NCBI GenBank assembly: GCA_016271365.2
Contig: CM028132.1
Coordinates: forward strand, 1,184,869,001-1,184,933,000
Source of the DNA: Neoceratodus forsteri
Lineage: Eukaryota > Chordata > Ceratodontiformes > Ceratodontidae
Length of the DNA stretch: 64,000 bases
Reading direction: 5' to 3'
This document shows, piece after piece, positions 31,808-42,362 of this stretch. The notes beneath the pieces are model-generated. The model was not told the DNA's origin. It saw nothing but the letters and a program-made list of their open reading frames with translations, and made no database searches. Position 1 is the first letter of the stretch; each line of letters begins with the position of its first letter. A program made the position numbers and the translations under genes.

Positions 31808-32806
31808 AATATGAACATACGAAATTTGCCAGCAGATAAAGGCCTAGAGGTCTATCAAGTCTGATCGAATGTGCAGCTAGCACCCCTTATTCTGCAGCTG
31901 CCCCTCCCTTCCACCCTTCCCCTTCATTAACCCTCCCCCTTGTCCTGTCCCATCCTCGTTTGAAGCAGTCCACTGTTCTACTGCATACCACTTCAGCAGG
32001 TAGCGCATTCCACCCAGCCACCACCCTCTGTAAAAAGTGTCTCCTCATCTCCCTCCTGAACCTTCCTCGCCCAGTCTCATATCATGGCCCTGGTGGCCCT
32101 CCCCTCCCTTACTTTGAACAGCCCCTCTGTACCCATCTTGTTTATTCCTTTCATGTATTAAAAGGTTTCAATCATGTCACCCCTGTCTCTTCTCTCCTCC
32201 AATGAGTACATGTTCAACTCCTTCAACCTCCTCTCGTATGATAAGTCCCCTAGCCCCTTGATCATCTTTGTCGCTCTGTGCTGCACCCCCTCCAGTAACT
32301 TAATGTTCCTCTTCAGATACGGACGCCAGTACTGCACGCAGTACTCCAGGTGTGGTCTAACTAATGACCTATACAGTGGCAGAATCACCTCCTCCCTCCC
32401 GAGGATATACCTTTGCAATACAACCCAGCATTTTGTTGGCCTTGCAGCTGCCTTCCTACATTGTGCCGAGTTGTTCATTGACCCTGTAATGAGCACACCC
32501 AGATCCTTCTCCTCCTCTGTCTGGGCTAGCTGCACTCCCCCTAGCTGGTAACTCCTCCTTGGGTTCTTCTTCCCAAAATGCAGCACCTTGCACTTTTTGG
32601 CATTAAAACCCAGTTGCCAGGTGTCTGACCAGGTTTCAAGCTTTGCCAGATCATCCTGCAACTCCTGCCATCTCCCTAGGTCATCCACCACCACGCCTGT
32701 CTTGGTATCATCAGCAAACAGACTGATCTTGCTCTTGAAGTCCCATGATATGTCTGCAATGAATATCCCAAACAACACTGGTCCCAACACCGAGCCCTGA
32801 CTGAGG
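31808..32806 (-). pseudogene. CR1-beta LINE, 5'-truncated, inside DIRS-F
   Basis: The minus-strand frame 32805-32158 starts abruptly at motif B (QGSVLGPVLFGIFIADI) and contains SLFADDTKTG with both catalytic aspartates. It continues through WQLGFNAKKCKVLHFG, EEEKDLGVLITG, YRSLVRPHLEYCVQYW and NMYSLEERRDRGDMIE. The 3' UTR ends near 31808 with TATCTGCTGGCAAATTTCGT then ATGTTCAT, the same terminus as CR1-gamma (59000-59028). The frame upstream of 32806 is DIRS-F sequence. Truncation at the 5' end is usual for LINE insertions. Confidence 0.9.
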
Positions 32807-33416
32807 AATGAATAAAGCCAGAAAACTAAGGGGATTGGGAGGGGCCCCAATCTCTGGAAGTAGAAAAGGAGGGAAGGAGGGAGGGTTAGGAATTTTATAA
32901 GTAAGGATGTGGGGAGGAACATACCCTGGAACCTTGACCTGTCTCCAGACTGTATAGAAACTATAGGGAGTAGCCAGAAGGCTAAACTGCCAGAATTCAA
33001 GGCACAGAATCACTGGCAATAACCCCAACATAAGCAGAATCAGCTATTCTGGAAGAAAAGACAGGGATACAGGGAATACCCCCAATCAAATTTTTGGCAT
33101 CAGAAAACTAGTTTCTTAAATTAAATTGAGGTTGTGTCTAAAGTACAAGGAAATCAAAGGGAATTAAAGTAAAGCTGACAGGAGGAAGGGGAAATAGCAG
33201 AAAAGAGGGCAACTACCAACCCCCACCCCCAAAGGTGTGGAACCGAGGCGCTGAGGAAGGAGTGCCCCCCAGCCTGGCCACTCTCCCCCTAGAGAAAAAC
33301 ATCCCACTATGTGCCCAAGGTCACCCCACTCCAGACCAACAGAAAGGAGGGGGGTGAAAGAGAGGGCACAGGGAGGGAGGGAGGGGGACCCAGAGACTGA
33401 GGCCCCAGGGGGATGG

Positions 33417-33475
33417 AGGGTGGGATTGTGATGAATGGTGAAGATACACAGAAAGATCAGACCACAGGAACCTAT
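33417..33475. repeat. Internal complementary region of DIRS-F
   Basis: GTGATGAATGGTGAAGATAC, ACAGAAAGATCAG is the complement of the left terminus at 31520-31560. It follows directly on the gag coding region, confirming that everything normally between gag and ICR is deleted. Confidence 0.85.
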
Positions 33476-33479
33476 CATA

Positions 33480-35639
33480 GGTAGCGAAGTGGGCCTGATG
33501 TGCTGAAATAGAGAGCAGCAACCATGCCGAGTAGAAAGTCTTTCTCCCCCAGCAGTCAAAATCCATAGAATCTTGACCTGGGGGCCGGTCACGGTGAGAG
33601 GCGCGAAGCCCATCAGGAATGTCCAGCTGTGTCAATCCTGACTGAGGATGAGGCATAGAACCTGAAAACTCCGGGGGAGGGGGGGCACAATACCTCTGGC
33701 AGAGATCCCTAGGGCTGGGACTCCGGAAAAGGGTCTCTGCCAGAAACGCAACGACGCCTCCCGAAAGGGAATAGGCCAGGGGGGTCACCACAAGGGTGTC
33801 CGCACTGAAATCACCTAAAAAGGCACGCGCAGAGTGCTCTGGATTGTTCTGTGTTGGTGGGGTGATACGCGAGTCCTCCAACATCCTCACGAGGCATCGC
33901 TGATACTCTGCGAGATCAGCAGCTGGGGAGATGTGGACAGATGGTTCTTCTCCTCCAGAAGAGGGGGATGAAGAGTCGTAGAACCTCAACAGTTCAGAAG
34001 CTGGCTGCTCGGGGTTGAAAAACCTGTCTGTCCTTGGCCCTGATGTAAGAGGGAAATTGAGCAGCCACAGCTCTGAACTGCTCCCAGGAGAAAGGGCCAC
34101 TAGGACCAAGAATACTTGGGACAGCAGGAGAAGGTGGCAGAGGAGAGGGGACACAGCCAACAACAGGAATCGGCTGTCCTCTGCCTGGGCCAGAGAGCGC
34201 ACCTGGAACCCCAAGGAAAGAGGGAGCTCTGGAAAACTCAACAGCTGACAGCTGGTCAACCATACTGGAACTGCCTAGGCTGCTCCCTGAAGAATCCCCC
34301 CTGTGAGGTGACTGGGGCCAAGAAAGTCCAAAAGGATGGTCCCCTACCTCCAAAGATCAGGGCCCTCTCAAGGAAACTGAAAAGGAAGGGCGGAGATAAA
34401 CACTATGACTCCTTCCGGAAACTGTGTGGGTCCCAGAAAAGGGTTGCCGTGTTGAACCTCTACCCCTCGGAGTCCGAAAGAGCCCTTCTCCTTGAAAAAG
34501 CCAGCCTAGGCAGCTGGCAGCCCTGGTTAGTCCCCAAAGGGACTATCCAGGGAGCAGCACCCTCTCCTCCTGTGGGTGCTCCGACTGGCCCCAAAGTTGC
34601 GAGATTCAGGCACACCACCTGAGGGGGGTACCACCACTGAGAGGTCAGAAAACCTTCCGAGGTCAGGCTGCAGGGCAATGGTGGCCTGCACCACCGCCTG
34701 CTGGTCAGAAGCCCTGACCCCGGACCTGGGGGCCACTGTCTGCTCCTCAGAGGGGGGGCTGGCTCTGGCCTGTCGAGGACACTACCAAGATATCCACGTG
34801 AGCAACCTGTCACAGCGCCATCCCGACCCACGGCACCGCAAGTGGTGCCAAGGCCAGAGATGGTGCCAACAGCCCTGACCACACTCTTGGCACCGCGGAC
34901 GGCACAGAGGTTGGAAACCCCCACGGCGTCGTGTCGTTGCTCGGTGCCACAAGCAGCACCAGAGCTGGACACGGCACCATGCTCAACCACGGCGCCGCGT
35001 TGAGAAACAGACAAGGACAGCGCCGTAGAGCCTCCCATGGTGCCGTCAGCACATCAGCGCAGCGAACGCTGCCAATAGAGACGGTGCCGAGCGACGGACT
35101 GGCGCCAATGACGGCACCATCAGGGCCCACGGCACCGCGAATGGCGCTGAGACCCAAGACAGCACTGACAGACAGTGTCGAGGACAGCGCTGACCCAGGC
35201 TTCCCAGCCCAGGAGACAACACCAGGGGAGCCTTCACCCTGAAGGGGTGATTGCAAGGCAGTGCCTCCCACCCACCCCCAGGAGGGACTGGGCCTCCTGC
35301 ACCGCGGAAGGGCTTCTGCAGCGAGGCTACTAGAAGCGAAGCCCCTTCCTCCAGCGGTCCGTACAGAACGGGAGGGAACCCAGAGGAAAGGCCGAGGGGC
35401 CGTAGCATGGCCCGTGCCCCGAAAGTCGGCGGAGCTCATTCCACTTTCCACGCGCGTTGTTCGATGACACAACGGTCCATGGAAAAGCAGGCGTCGCACG
35501 AATCAATGTCGTGTAGTGGGCCAAGAAACATGAGGCAACGGTCATGCTGGTCGGTGACGGAGTACTTATGGCCGCTCGGGCACCAACGCATAGGGGGCCG
35601 TCCCGTCTTCAAAGTTTTCTTGCCCCCCGACTGAGACAT
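33480..35639 (-). pseudogene. gag-like ORF of DIRS-F
   Basis: A start at 35639 (MSQSGGKKTLK) leads into CPSGHKYSVTDQHDRCLMFL followed by GPLHDIDSCDAC, a Cys/His head typical of DIRS and Ty3 gag. Through 35400-34460 the frame shifts repeatedly across a GC-rich block full of GGCACC/GGTGCC motifs. The C-terminal part (34259-33480) is open, with an acidic SSSPSSGGEEPSV region, ALSGG-like spacing and the capsid-like block DCWGRKTFYSAWLLL, then QAHFATYDRF. It ends in the ICR, so the protein would be read out of gag into terminal sequence. Confidence 0.75.
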
Positions 35640-35959
35640 GACCTATGGAAAAAACAACCAAAAACAAAACTCTACGTCACTAATAGAAGAAAAGGAACAG
35701 TCTTACCAGGAGACGTCGAGTGGTGGTGGACAGCAGAACCAGCAGGAAAATTTTCAATAAGCGGCGTCGACAGACTTGGCGCCGAGAAACGGAAGATAAC
35801 GGAGCCGAAGGCTTTGGTTGAGTAGCAGGCCTCTTGCTAGTAGAGCTTCTACGAGGTGCAACCTCTATGGTGGGAGACGAAGAACTGGCGGGAGGGCAGG
35901 GTCGACCACAAATAACGGCCAACCCGCGAGCGCCACGCAGTGCATCGGCCTCGAGGGCG

Positions 35960-36026
35960 GCACCCAAAGAGCTCCTGCAAGGTCGTGACCTCCAGCCACT
36001 ATACCCAAAGGTGATGAATGGTGAAG
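35960..36026 (-). repeat. 5' terminal inverted repeat of DIRS-F
   Basis: Complement of 31533-31585, with few mismatches over about 47 bp (GGTCGTGACCTCCAGCCACT, then AAAGGTGATGAATGGTGAAG). Confidence 0.85.
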
Positions 36027-36283
36027 ACTGACACAGATGAGATCAAGAGCCTTCCCTTGGTACCAGAGCTAGAACCTATTCCACTTGAATGTGTATGTTC
36101 TGCGAATCCTTTCAGGATGCCTCCACCACATGGAGGATGTCTACTGAGGGGCACAAGGCCTGGAACTCTAGTCGCACAGGAAGCAGGCGAAAGGTGCAGG
36201 GACTGAAGGTCCAGATGCAGAACTCCACAGGGACCTGCTACTGAGGCAATCCTGGTACCAGAATAGTCTGGAGCAATCACTGA
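36027..36283 (-). pseudogene. DIRS-E, RNase H tail and recombinase start
   Basis: Minus-strand IAPDYSGTRIASVAGPCGVL and FCHLDLQSLHL-like wording matches the VAPDWARQPWYPLLLSL to SLNLKAWLL tail of DIRS-C polymerase. The following bases (GGTACCAGAGCTAGAACC) match the DIRS-E' copy at 43040-43060. It bridges the DIRS-F insertion (left) and the L2 insertion (right). Confidence 0.75.
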
Positions 36284-36284
36284 T

Positions 36285-36532
36285 TATTGTTGCCAGTTTA
36301 CTCTTTTGTATATCCATTGCATTTGATATTCATATTAGAATTTTGTATGTATGTACTAGCAAATATTAGAGTATTTTTTAAATGTCACATTATGCGTCTA
36401 TATATATTATGTGTTTTTGTATGTAATTCTTGTATCGCTGAAGTGTCTTCTCAGGTCAAACCTGCAAAAGGGCCATGTGACTCAGTGCTTTGTTCATCCG
36501 GTTAACAAAATTTTAAAATAAAAAATAAATAT
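36285..36532 (+). mobile_element. LINE 3'-tail fragment
   Basis: No coding sequence. It ends AACAAAATTTTAAAATAAAA followed by an A/T-rich simple tail, as LINE 3' ends do, with CTTCTCAGGTCAAACCTGCA upstream. It lies between DIRS-E and L2-2 and may be a separate 5'-truncated insertion or part of the same event. Confidence 0.45.
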
Positions 36533-36894
36533 AATCAGCCTGACTGTAGCTCTGACTTTGCTCACTTGGCTTAGCTAGCCTGCATTTGCTTTACTGTCAC
36601 AGTTATTGCTTCTGAATTATTTAGGTTAAAGTTACCAGTTATTGGTCTCCATTTAAAATGATGTATCCCACCTTTTCCTCTGCCTCCTCCTTCTCCCCTG
36701 TCCCTCCCCTTCACCCCTTGTTCCCATTCCTTTCACCTCTTTCTTCCTGACCCATTCCTTCCTTTCCTCCTCTTCCTTCGCTTCCCTTACACCCCCACCA
36801 ACTTGCTCACCCCTACCTCCCTTTCCTCCAACCTCCCCATCCCCACTATCCATCCAGGTCTCCTCATCCTCTCTAAACCTCAAATTCCTCCACC

Positions 36895-37062
36895 ATGCCT
36901 CCCCAAACCCACCCCATCCTCCTACTCCTCTTCCTGTTCCTCCTCATGGTTGATGACGCTGAATCCAACCCTGGCCCCCTCACCCCTTCCACCCCTAAAG
37001 GCCTTAGTATCTTCCATATTGACACTAGGAGCCTCCTCCCTAAACTCAAACCCCTCAAATTC
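36895..37062 (+). pseudogene. L2-2 N-terminus with conserved 2A-like motif
   Basis: From ATG 36895 the frame reads MPPQTHP, a hydrophobic run ILLLLFLFLLMV, then DDAESNPGP (36952-36978), which meets the D-x-E-x-N-P-G-P 2A-like consensus. It continues into LSIFHIDTRSLLPKLKPLKF, the start of the endonuclease, before a stop. The placement at the extreme N-terminus behind a leucine-rich stretch suggests a combined signal/2A-like leader. Function is inference. Confidence 0.65.
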
Positions 37063-37070
37063 TGATCTCT

Positions 37071-37730
37071 CAGCACTCTCCTGACCTCATGTGTATTTCT
37101 GAATCCTCGCTCTCCTCCAAGATACCAGACTCTAGCTTGGCTTGCCCCGACTACTATCTCTTCCAGCAGGACCATGGTGTCACCTTTTATGTCTATCAGA
37201 ACCTATCTTGTTCCATCATGCTCAGTCTGTGCCCTCCTCTCCTGAGCAACTCCCATCCAAACTCTCCATCCCCTCTACACTTCCCTACTTTGCTACACCT
37301 CCCCTAAAAATCACTCCTTTCTCTTTGGTTGACTCCCTCTCAGTTTCTGCTTCCACTGCCTCCAGTGAGCTCCTCCTGGGGAGCTGAACATCAATTGGCT
37401 CTCCCTGGCATCCAAGCCCACTTCCCACTGGACCAAGTTCCTAAACTCTACCCAACTTACTATCAAACCCATCCAGCTCAATCCTCATGCCCATGACTAC
37501 TCCCCTATGGACTGGGTACTTTCTTCACACCCCTACCGTATCACTGTGGCCCAGGTCCTTCCAGTTGCTTGACATTAGTGCCGTCCTAAATAACCTTGCT
37601 GCCACTGATTGGTCCCCCACCTACTCTGCCGCTGACACTGACATGACTGCTGACATGACCCTTTGCCTTTCCACTCCAAATATTTTCACATCCTGGACAA
37701 GCACGCCCTTCTCAGAAAATCCAGGGTAAA
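37071..37730 (+). pseudogene. L2-2 endonuclease remnant
   Basis: Broken frames with SESSLSSKIPDSSL-like wording (matching SETWLN of L2-1), YLFQQDHG and WAELNINWLSL-like spacing follow the domain order of L2-1. The catalytic GDFN box is not intact (reads as GELNIN in a shifted frame near 37380). Confidence 0.6.
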
Positions 37731-38099
37731 AAGCTCAAATCACCCTTAGATTACATCCGATGTTATAGACTTGTGAAACTCCCAGGATCAAGCTTGGGCC
37801 CATTTCAAATTCTACCACTCCCTGCCTGACCTCTTTTCCTACAGGTCACTCAGGAACTCTTGTATGAAGGTTGTCCATGCTGCTAAGGCTCACTACTTCA
37901 AATCCAACCTCCAGTCTAACCTTAATTTCCCTACAAAATTCAGAAAGGTTATCCACTCCAACTTTGATATCCCACCCCACCAAGTCCACTCCGTCAGTTC
38001 TCCTGGTGGATAACTTACCAATCTCTGACCCACCCTCTATCGCTGCTTACTTTGATGCATATTTTAACACTCTTACACTCCACTCTCCTACCTCTCCCC

Positions 38100-39100
38100 T
38101 GCTCTCCTCTCCCTCACTCACCTGAGGGCTTCTACTACCCTTCCACTTCTCCTCAAGAAACCTTGCTCACTCTTTCCTTACTTAGCCCTGCTGAGCCCAG
38201 TCCTGCAACTGCCGTTCCACTCTTTCACCTTCTGAACCTCACTTCACTCAGTGCTTCAGGCCTGGAAGATTGCAAATTTCTGCCTCTGCACAAAGGGAGC
38301 AATCCCTCCTCCCCCAACAACTTTTGTCCTATCTCCTTCCTCTCCTCTCCTCTCCCCTCTTGCAAAGCTGGAGAAAACTGTCTACTCCAAGCTTGCTGAC
38401 TTCCTACAATCCTCCAACTTCCTCTCCCCTGGTTTTTATACAAACCACTTCACCATCTTAATCTTTGCTGCGTGTCACTGATTCCATTCTCACTGGGATG
38501 GATCATGAACATAGCACTGCAGCTATATTCATCGATCTGGCCAAAGCCTTCGACTCGGTGTCCCAACCACTCATACTGGACAAGCTTAGCCTTGCCAGCC
38601 TCTCAGCTCCCACTGTTGGCTGGTTCCATTCCTATCTCATGGGCCACCAACCATCGGTACAGGTGGGAGGTGCCTCCCCCCCCCCATCTTAGCTGGGGTC
38701 CAAGAGGGCTCCATCCTGGGTCTTAGCATTTTCTCAATTTTCAGCTCCAGCAAGATTTCCACAATGTACTCGCCTGGTTCCACACCAACCAACCCCAGGC
38801 CAACACTTACTTAGAAAACCATGTCCATGAGCTTTGGCACCAGCCAGAAACTGGCCAAGCTCTCACCCACACCCATCTTCTCTACGCTGGATGGAACCCC
38901 TCCTGAAGTAGTTGCCTCCTTAAAGTATATTAGTGTGTAGACAGTAAACTAGACTTCTTTGCCCACACTAATGCCATCTACACCAACCTCCACACCAAAC
39001 TCTGTGCCCTTTACCACAGTAAGGAATGCCTTTCTCCCCAGGTCTGCCACTGGCTTGTCAGCAAAATGGTTCTCCCGGTTTTCAACTATGCAGATGTGGT
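38100..39100 (+). pseudogene. L2-2 reverse transcriptase remnant
   Basis: 38465-38692 encodes RVTDSILTGMDHEHSTAAIF, IDLAKAFDSVSQPL (motif A) and GWFHSYLMGHQPSVQVGGA. After GVQEGSI-like motif B the sequence jumps near 38740 to QQDFHNVLAWFHTN, so the segment carrying YADD (present in L2-1 at 16398) is deleted. VFNYADVV near 39080 marks the C-terminal domain. Confidence 0.8.
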
Positions 39101-40216
39101 CCATGACCCCACCCCCTCATCTTCCCACACCAGTCTGGATACCCTCTGCAATACTTCTTGCTGCTCTGCCACCAACGCACCCTCTCATACTCTTCGCTGC
39201 TCCCTCTACACCTTCCTCTCAATCCTCTCTCTCCCTTCGCGTCACCAGTCTCAGCCTGCCTTCATCTCAAAATACTGGCTTGGGTCTCTCCCCCCCTACC
39301 TGTCCTCACTCCTCTCTCTCCCATCCCCTCCTCCTCCTCCTCCTACTCCCTCCACTCCAGGGATCCCTGCACCTTCTCCCTTCCCCACTCAAACTCTTCT
39401 GTTGGGCAGTCTGCATTCTCCCATCATCTCCCTTCCCTCTGGAACCTGCTCCGCTCCACCCTCTGCTTCTCCCTGGACTACCAGCCCTTAGATACCAGCA
39501 AAGGCACTTCGTGCTCGCTTTTGTTCCTGCCAACCCTTCAACTGATCCTCCCCTGCCCCTCCCCCCTCCTGCAAATGCCCCTCACCCCTCATGATTTTGG
39601 CTCTTACCAGTGAACTGAAACTGCCCGATTAAACTTCTCTGCACTGCAAAAGCACTGTCACTTTCTCCATTTAGCACTCTGCACTTTATTCAACCCTTGT
39701 CTGTCTTGTACGCTGCCCTACAAGCTAGTTTTATGGTCCATCCCTTTGCCATGGTGTTGATCACCTGCTTGTCACGCATTCTGTTATTGCACACTGTAAT
39801 ATGTCATTGTAATCACATTCCATGTCTTGATGTAATTTTGTTGTTCTATACTCTCCCTTCCCCAGTCACAACAGGAAATGAGCCTCAGTTCAGTGTGCCT
39901 TTCCTGGTCACCAGTTTTTCCTTAGTCACACCTGGAAATGAGCCTTAGCTCAGTGTGCCTTTCCCAGTTACCAGTTTTTAAATGAATAAACAAAATTAGG
40001 ATCATCTGCGCTTTTTCCTTCCGAGCCTTGATCACCACTTTATGAATCAAGAGGAAGGGACAAAATGCATGCAGATGGCTAGTATCCAGGGCCAAGAAAA
40101 GGCATCTCCCAATAGTGTTCATTCGGAGGGGAGAGGACACAGAACAGCCTCAGTTTTCTGTTTCCCCAGGAGGCAAACAGATCTACCAGAGCGGTGCCCA
40201 CTGAGAGGACAGCTGG

Positions 40217-41304
40217 TCAACCATGTCCTGGTGCAGAGAACTTGCGCAACATCTGTTCAACCCAGCTGAGAGCATACACCAGCTGGCTGTTCTCTCCCAC
40301 AACACAGACTGCCAGGAGATCAGGCTGTGCATCAATGACCATGAGCAGAGAAACTCCTGACACAAAGGAAAAGAATGCATCCCATCCCTTCTTGCTCAGG
40401 TAGAATATAGTGGTCACGTTTTCTGCCTAGACCTGAATGACCTAACTTTGAATCAACATAACTAATTCTGTCAAAACAAGGTGCACTGCATGGAGTTCCA
40501 GCAGTTTTATATGGCATCGGCACTCCAGGTGTGACCAGAACCCGTGGGTCCTGTGATCTTCCAGGTGAGCTTCCCACCCAATCACAGATGCGTCCATTGT
40601 CAGAGCGACAGATGGTTCTGAGGGGGTAAAGGGAATTCTTTCCACCAGGTGCTGTAGACAAGGCTGCTATTTGAAGGCATCCCACAACAGCTGGATCATC
40701 TGGACTGACTGATCTAGGTGATCATGGCACTGAGACCACTGGCAACCCAGCTCCCACTGGAGGGAGGGCATTTGCCAGCGTACCCAATGGACTATGCTGG
40801 TTGACACTGCCATGTACCCTAGCAGCCAGAGGAAATCCAAAGCTGGGTGTAATTGTCCAACCTGAAATAATAATGCAAAAGAAGTTAAAGCTCAATGACG
40901 TGTCTGCAGGAAGGTGGGCCCTGGCTCGAAGGGACACCAGTTCTGCCCCGATTAACTTAATCACTAACATGGGGACCAGTACTGATTTGGAGGGGTTGAC
41001 CAGGAGACCCAAGTTGTGTAAGATCAGAAGGGCCAGACCCCTGGACCTCTCCACTGGCTCCTTGAGAGACGCCTGCTATGAGCCAGTCATCCAGGTACAG
41101 GTACATCCTGACATTCATGTGCTGGGGGAAAGCTACCACCACTGCAAAGCACTTGATGAAGATCCTCGGAGCGGATCTCAGGTCAAAAGGCAAGACCCTG
41201 AACTGGTACAGAATCCTGTCTGTCCTGAACCAGATGTAACGGCAGTAGGAAGGATGGACTGGAATGTGGAAGAATGTATTCTGGAGGTCTAGAGAGCAAA
41301 ACAA
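40217..41304 (-). pseudogene. Reverse transcriptase-RNase H of DIRS-E
   Basis: 41304-40957 has motif A (SLDLQNTFFHIPVHP, with N replacing the second conserved acidic position), FDLRSAPRIFIKC and YLYLDDW. 41054-40722 continues (LHNLGLLVNPSKSVLVP, IGAELVSL). 40645-40442 is RNase H (ALTMDASVIGWEAHL, LLELHAVHLVL), followed by fragments to 40217. It is frameshifted at least twice. The active-site YLDD is preserved. Confidence 0.85.
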
Positions 41305-41829
41305 CTTCTCTTACTCCAAGGACAGTATAATCTGGAAAACAGCGAGCATAAGTAACTCTGTTTTTTTTTGCATGAGTTTGTCAAGGTTGTGAAACTCTAG
41401 TATGGGAGGCTAGCCCCCATTCAATTTTGCACCAGGAAGTACAGGGATATGGATCCCTGTGCAGACGAAACATCCAGGACCCACTCCTTGGCCTCCCATG
41501 CTAGGAGCTGAACAATCTCATTCCTGAGTGTGTGCAGCATGACCTTGGGTACCTTGGACGCTCTAGGAACCTGGAGTAGGTATGGTGAGACAGCCTCAAA
41601 GTCCAGAGGCAACCCTGTGCCCACAACTTCTAAAATACAAGTGTCCGTGGTAATGGCGGACCACTGTGGCAAGAAGTAAATGAGCCAATCCTCGACCGGG
41701 AGCTGGAACAAGGACTGTACGGGAGGGGGAATGGCACCCTGCAATCCATCACTTAGCAGCTCTGGAGGGGAACTATGCCCCACACCCATCTTGTCTGATG
41801 GACGAACATCTGCTTCAGACACCAATGCT

Positions 41830-42344
41830 GAAATTGGCCCTGCTGGGGCTGCTGCTGAACCTACTGTGGCTGGAACCTTTGTGGTAGAAAGGACTTTTGC
41901 TTGGCCATGGCTAGCTTAGGGTCCTTCTGGGACAAAACCACAGAGATGAGGGTGGTTTGGACTTCTCAATATGGGTAAAATGTTCTTCTACCCCAGGACC
42001 ACAGAAGTCGGTGTTCAAGAAAGGCACATCGTGCAGCTTGTGCTGGGTGTCCGACGTGAAGGTGGACAACCTCAGCTAGGCAGTACGGCACATGGACATG
42101 GCAGCAGCCACTCAACATGCCTGGGAGTCAGGTTCAAGGCTGTCTGGAGCTGGTGCTTAGCGAGTATACAACCTTGGCCTTGAACAGCTTCAGCAGGGAC
42201 TTGCTTGTTGTCCAAAAGCAAGGGTAAGAGTTCCCCAATGAAGCTGACCAAGGAATGGCCAAAATGCACCACCATCATGGCATAGCTGGCCTGCCAGAAA
42301 CCCAAAGAGGTGACCATGCAGGTCTTCTTGGCCACATGTTCCAA
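41830..42344 (-). pseudogene. gag remnant of DIRS-E
   Basis: KKTCMVTSLGFWQASYAMMV (42330-42270) is the capsid-like block equivalent to ATYMAYTVRYQ in DIRS-C. It is followed by LQTALNLTPRHVEW and then degenerate sequence. The N-terminal half is missing: the frame begins at 42360, where an unrelated DIRS recombinase fragment is abutted. Confidence 0.65.
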
Positions 42345-42362
42345 CTTCTTTGACTTGTCGGG

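Larger units (their letters stand above)
31488..36026 (-). mobile_element. DIRS-F, gag-only non-autonomous DIRS derivative
   Basis: Terminal inverted repeats are clear: TCTTCACCATTCATCACCTT, GGATATAGTGGCCAGAGGTC and ATGACC at 31533-31580 face their complement at 35980-36026. An ICR sits at 33417-33475. Between the right end and the ICR there is only a gag region (35639-33480); no RT, RNase H or recombinase is present. DIRS-E sequence resumes on both sides (31487 and 36027). Excluding the CR1 insertion it is about 3.5 kb. Such a copy would need enzymes from another DIRS to move. Confidence 0.85.
36535..39995 (+). mobile_element. L2-2, L2-type LINE inserted in DIRS-E
   Basis: A C-rich plus-strand LINE parallel to L2-1: 2A-like motif, endonuclease, RT and a 3' UTR ending AATGAATAAACAAA. 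DIRS-E reading (AQMILI then IAPDYSG) is cut at this site. The copy is heavily decayed, with many stops and a deletion removing the YADD box. The 3' UTR holds two tandem copies of an AAATGAGCCTYAGYTCAGTG plus TGCCTTTCC unit (39877 and 39930). Confidence 0.85.
40000..42362 (-). mobile_element. DIRS-E, 5' portion (gag, RT, RNase H)
   Basis: Minus-strand order is gag (42344-42072), RT (41304-40722) and RNase H (40645-40217), then the polymerase tail up to AQMILI at 40005, where L2 sequence interrupts. Together with 36027-36283 and 30222-31487 this reconstructs one DIRS element in order, except that its 5' terminal repeat is not seen. It belongs to a family distinct from A-D. Confidence 0.82.

Noticed and set aside
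34116..35634. Plus-strand frames of 90-168 aa across 34.1-35.6 kb
   Set aside because: They are antisense shadows of the GC-rich DIRS-F gag, which is supported on the minus strand by the Cys/His head and capsid-like block.
38959..39613. Long overlapping serine/proline-rich frames in three phases
   Set aside because: All three phases are open because the L2-2 3' part is C/T-rich. Only fragments (VFNYADVV) match RT, so these are not separate genes.
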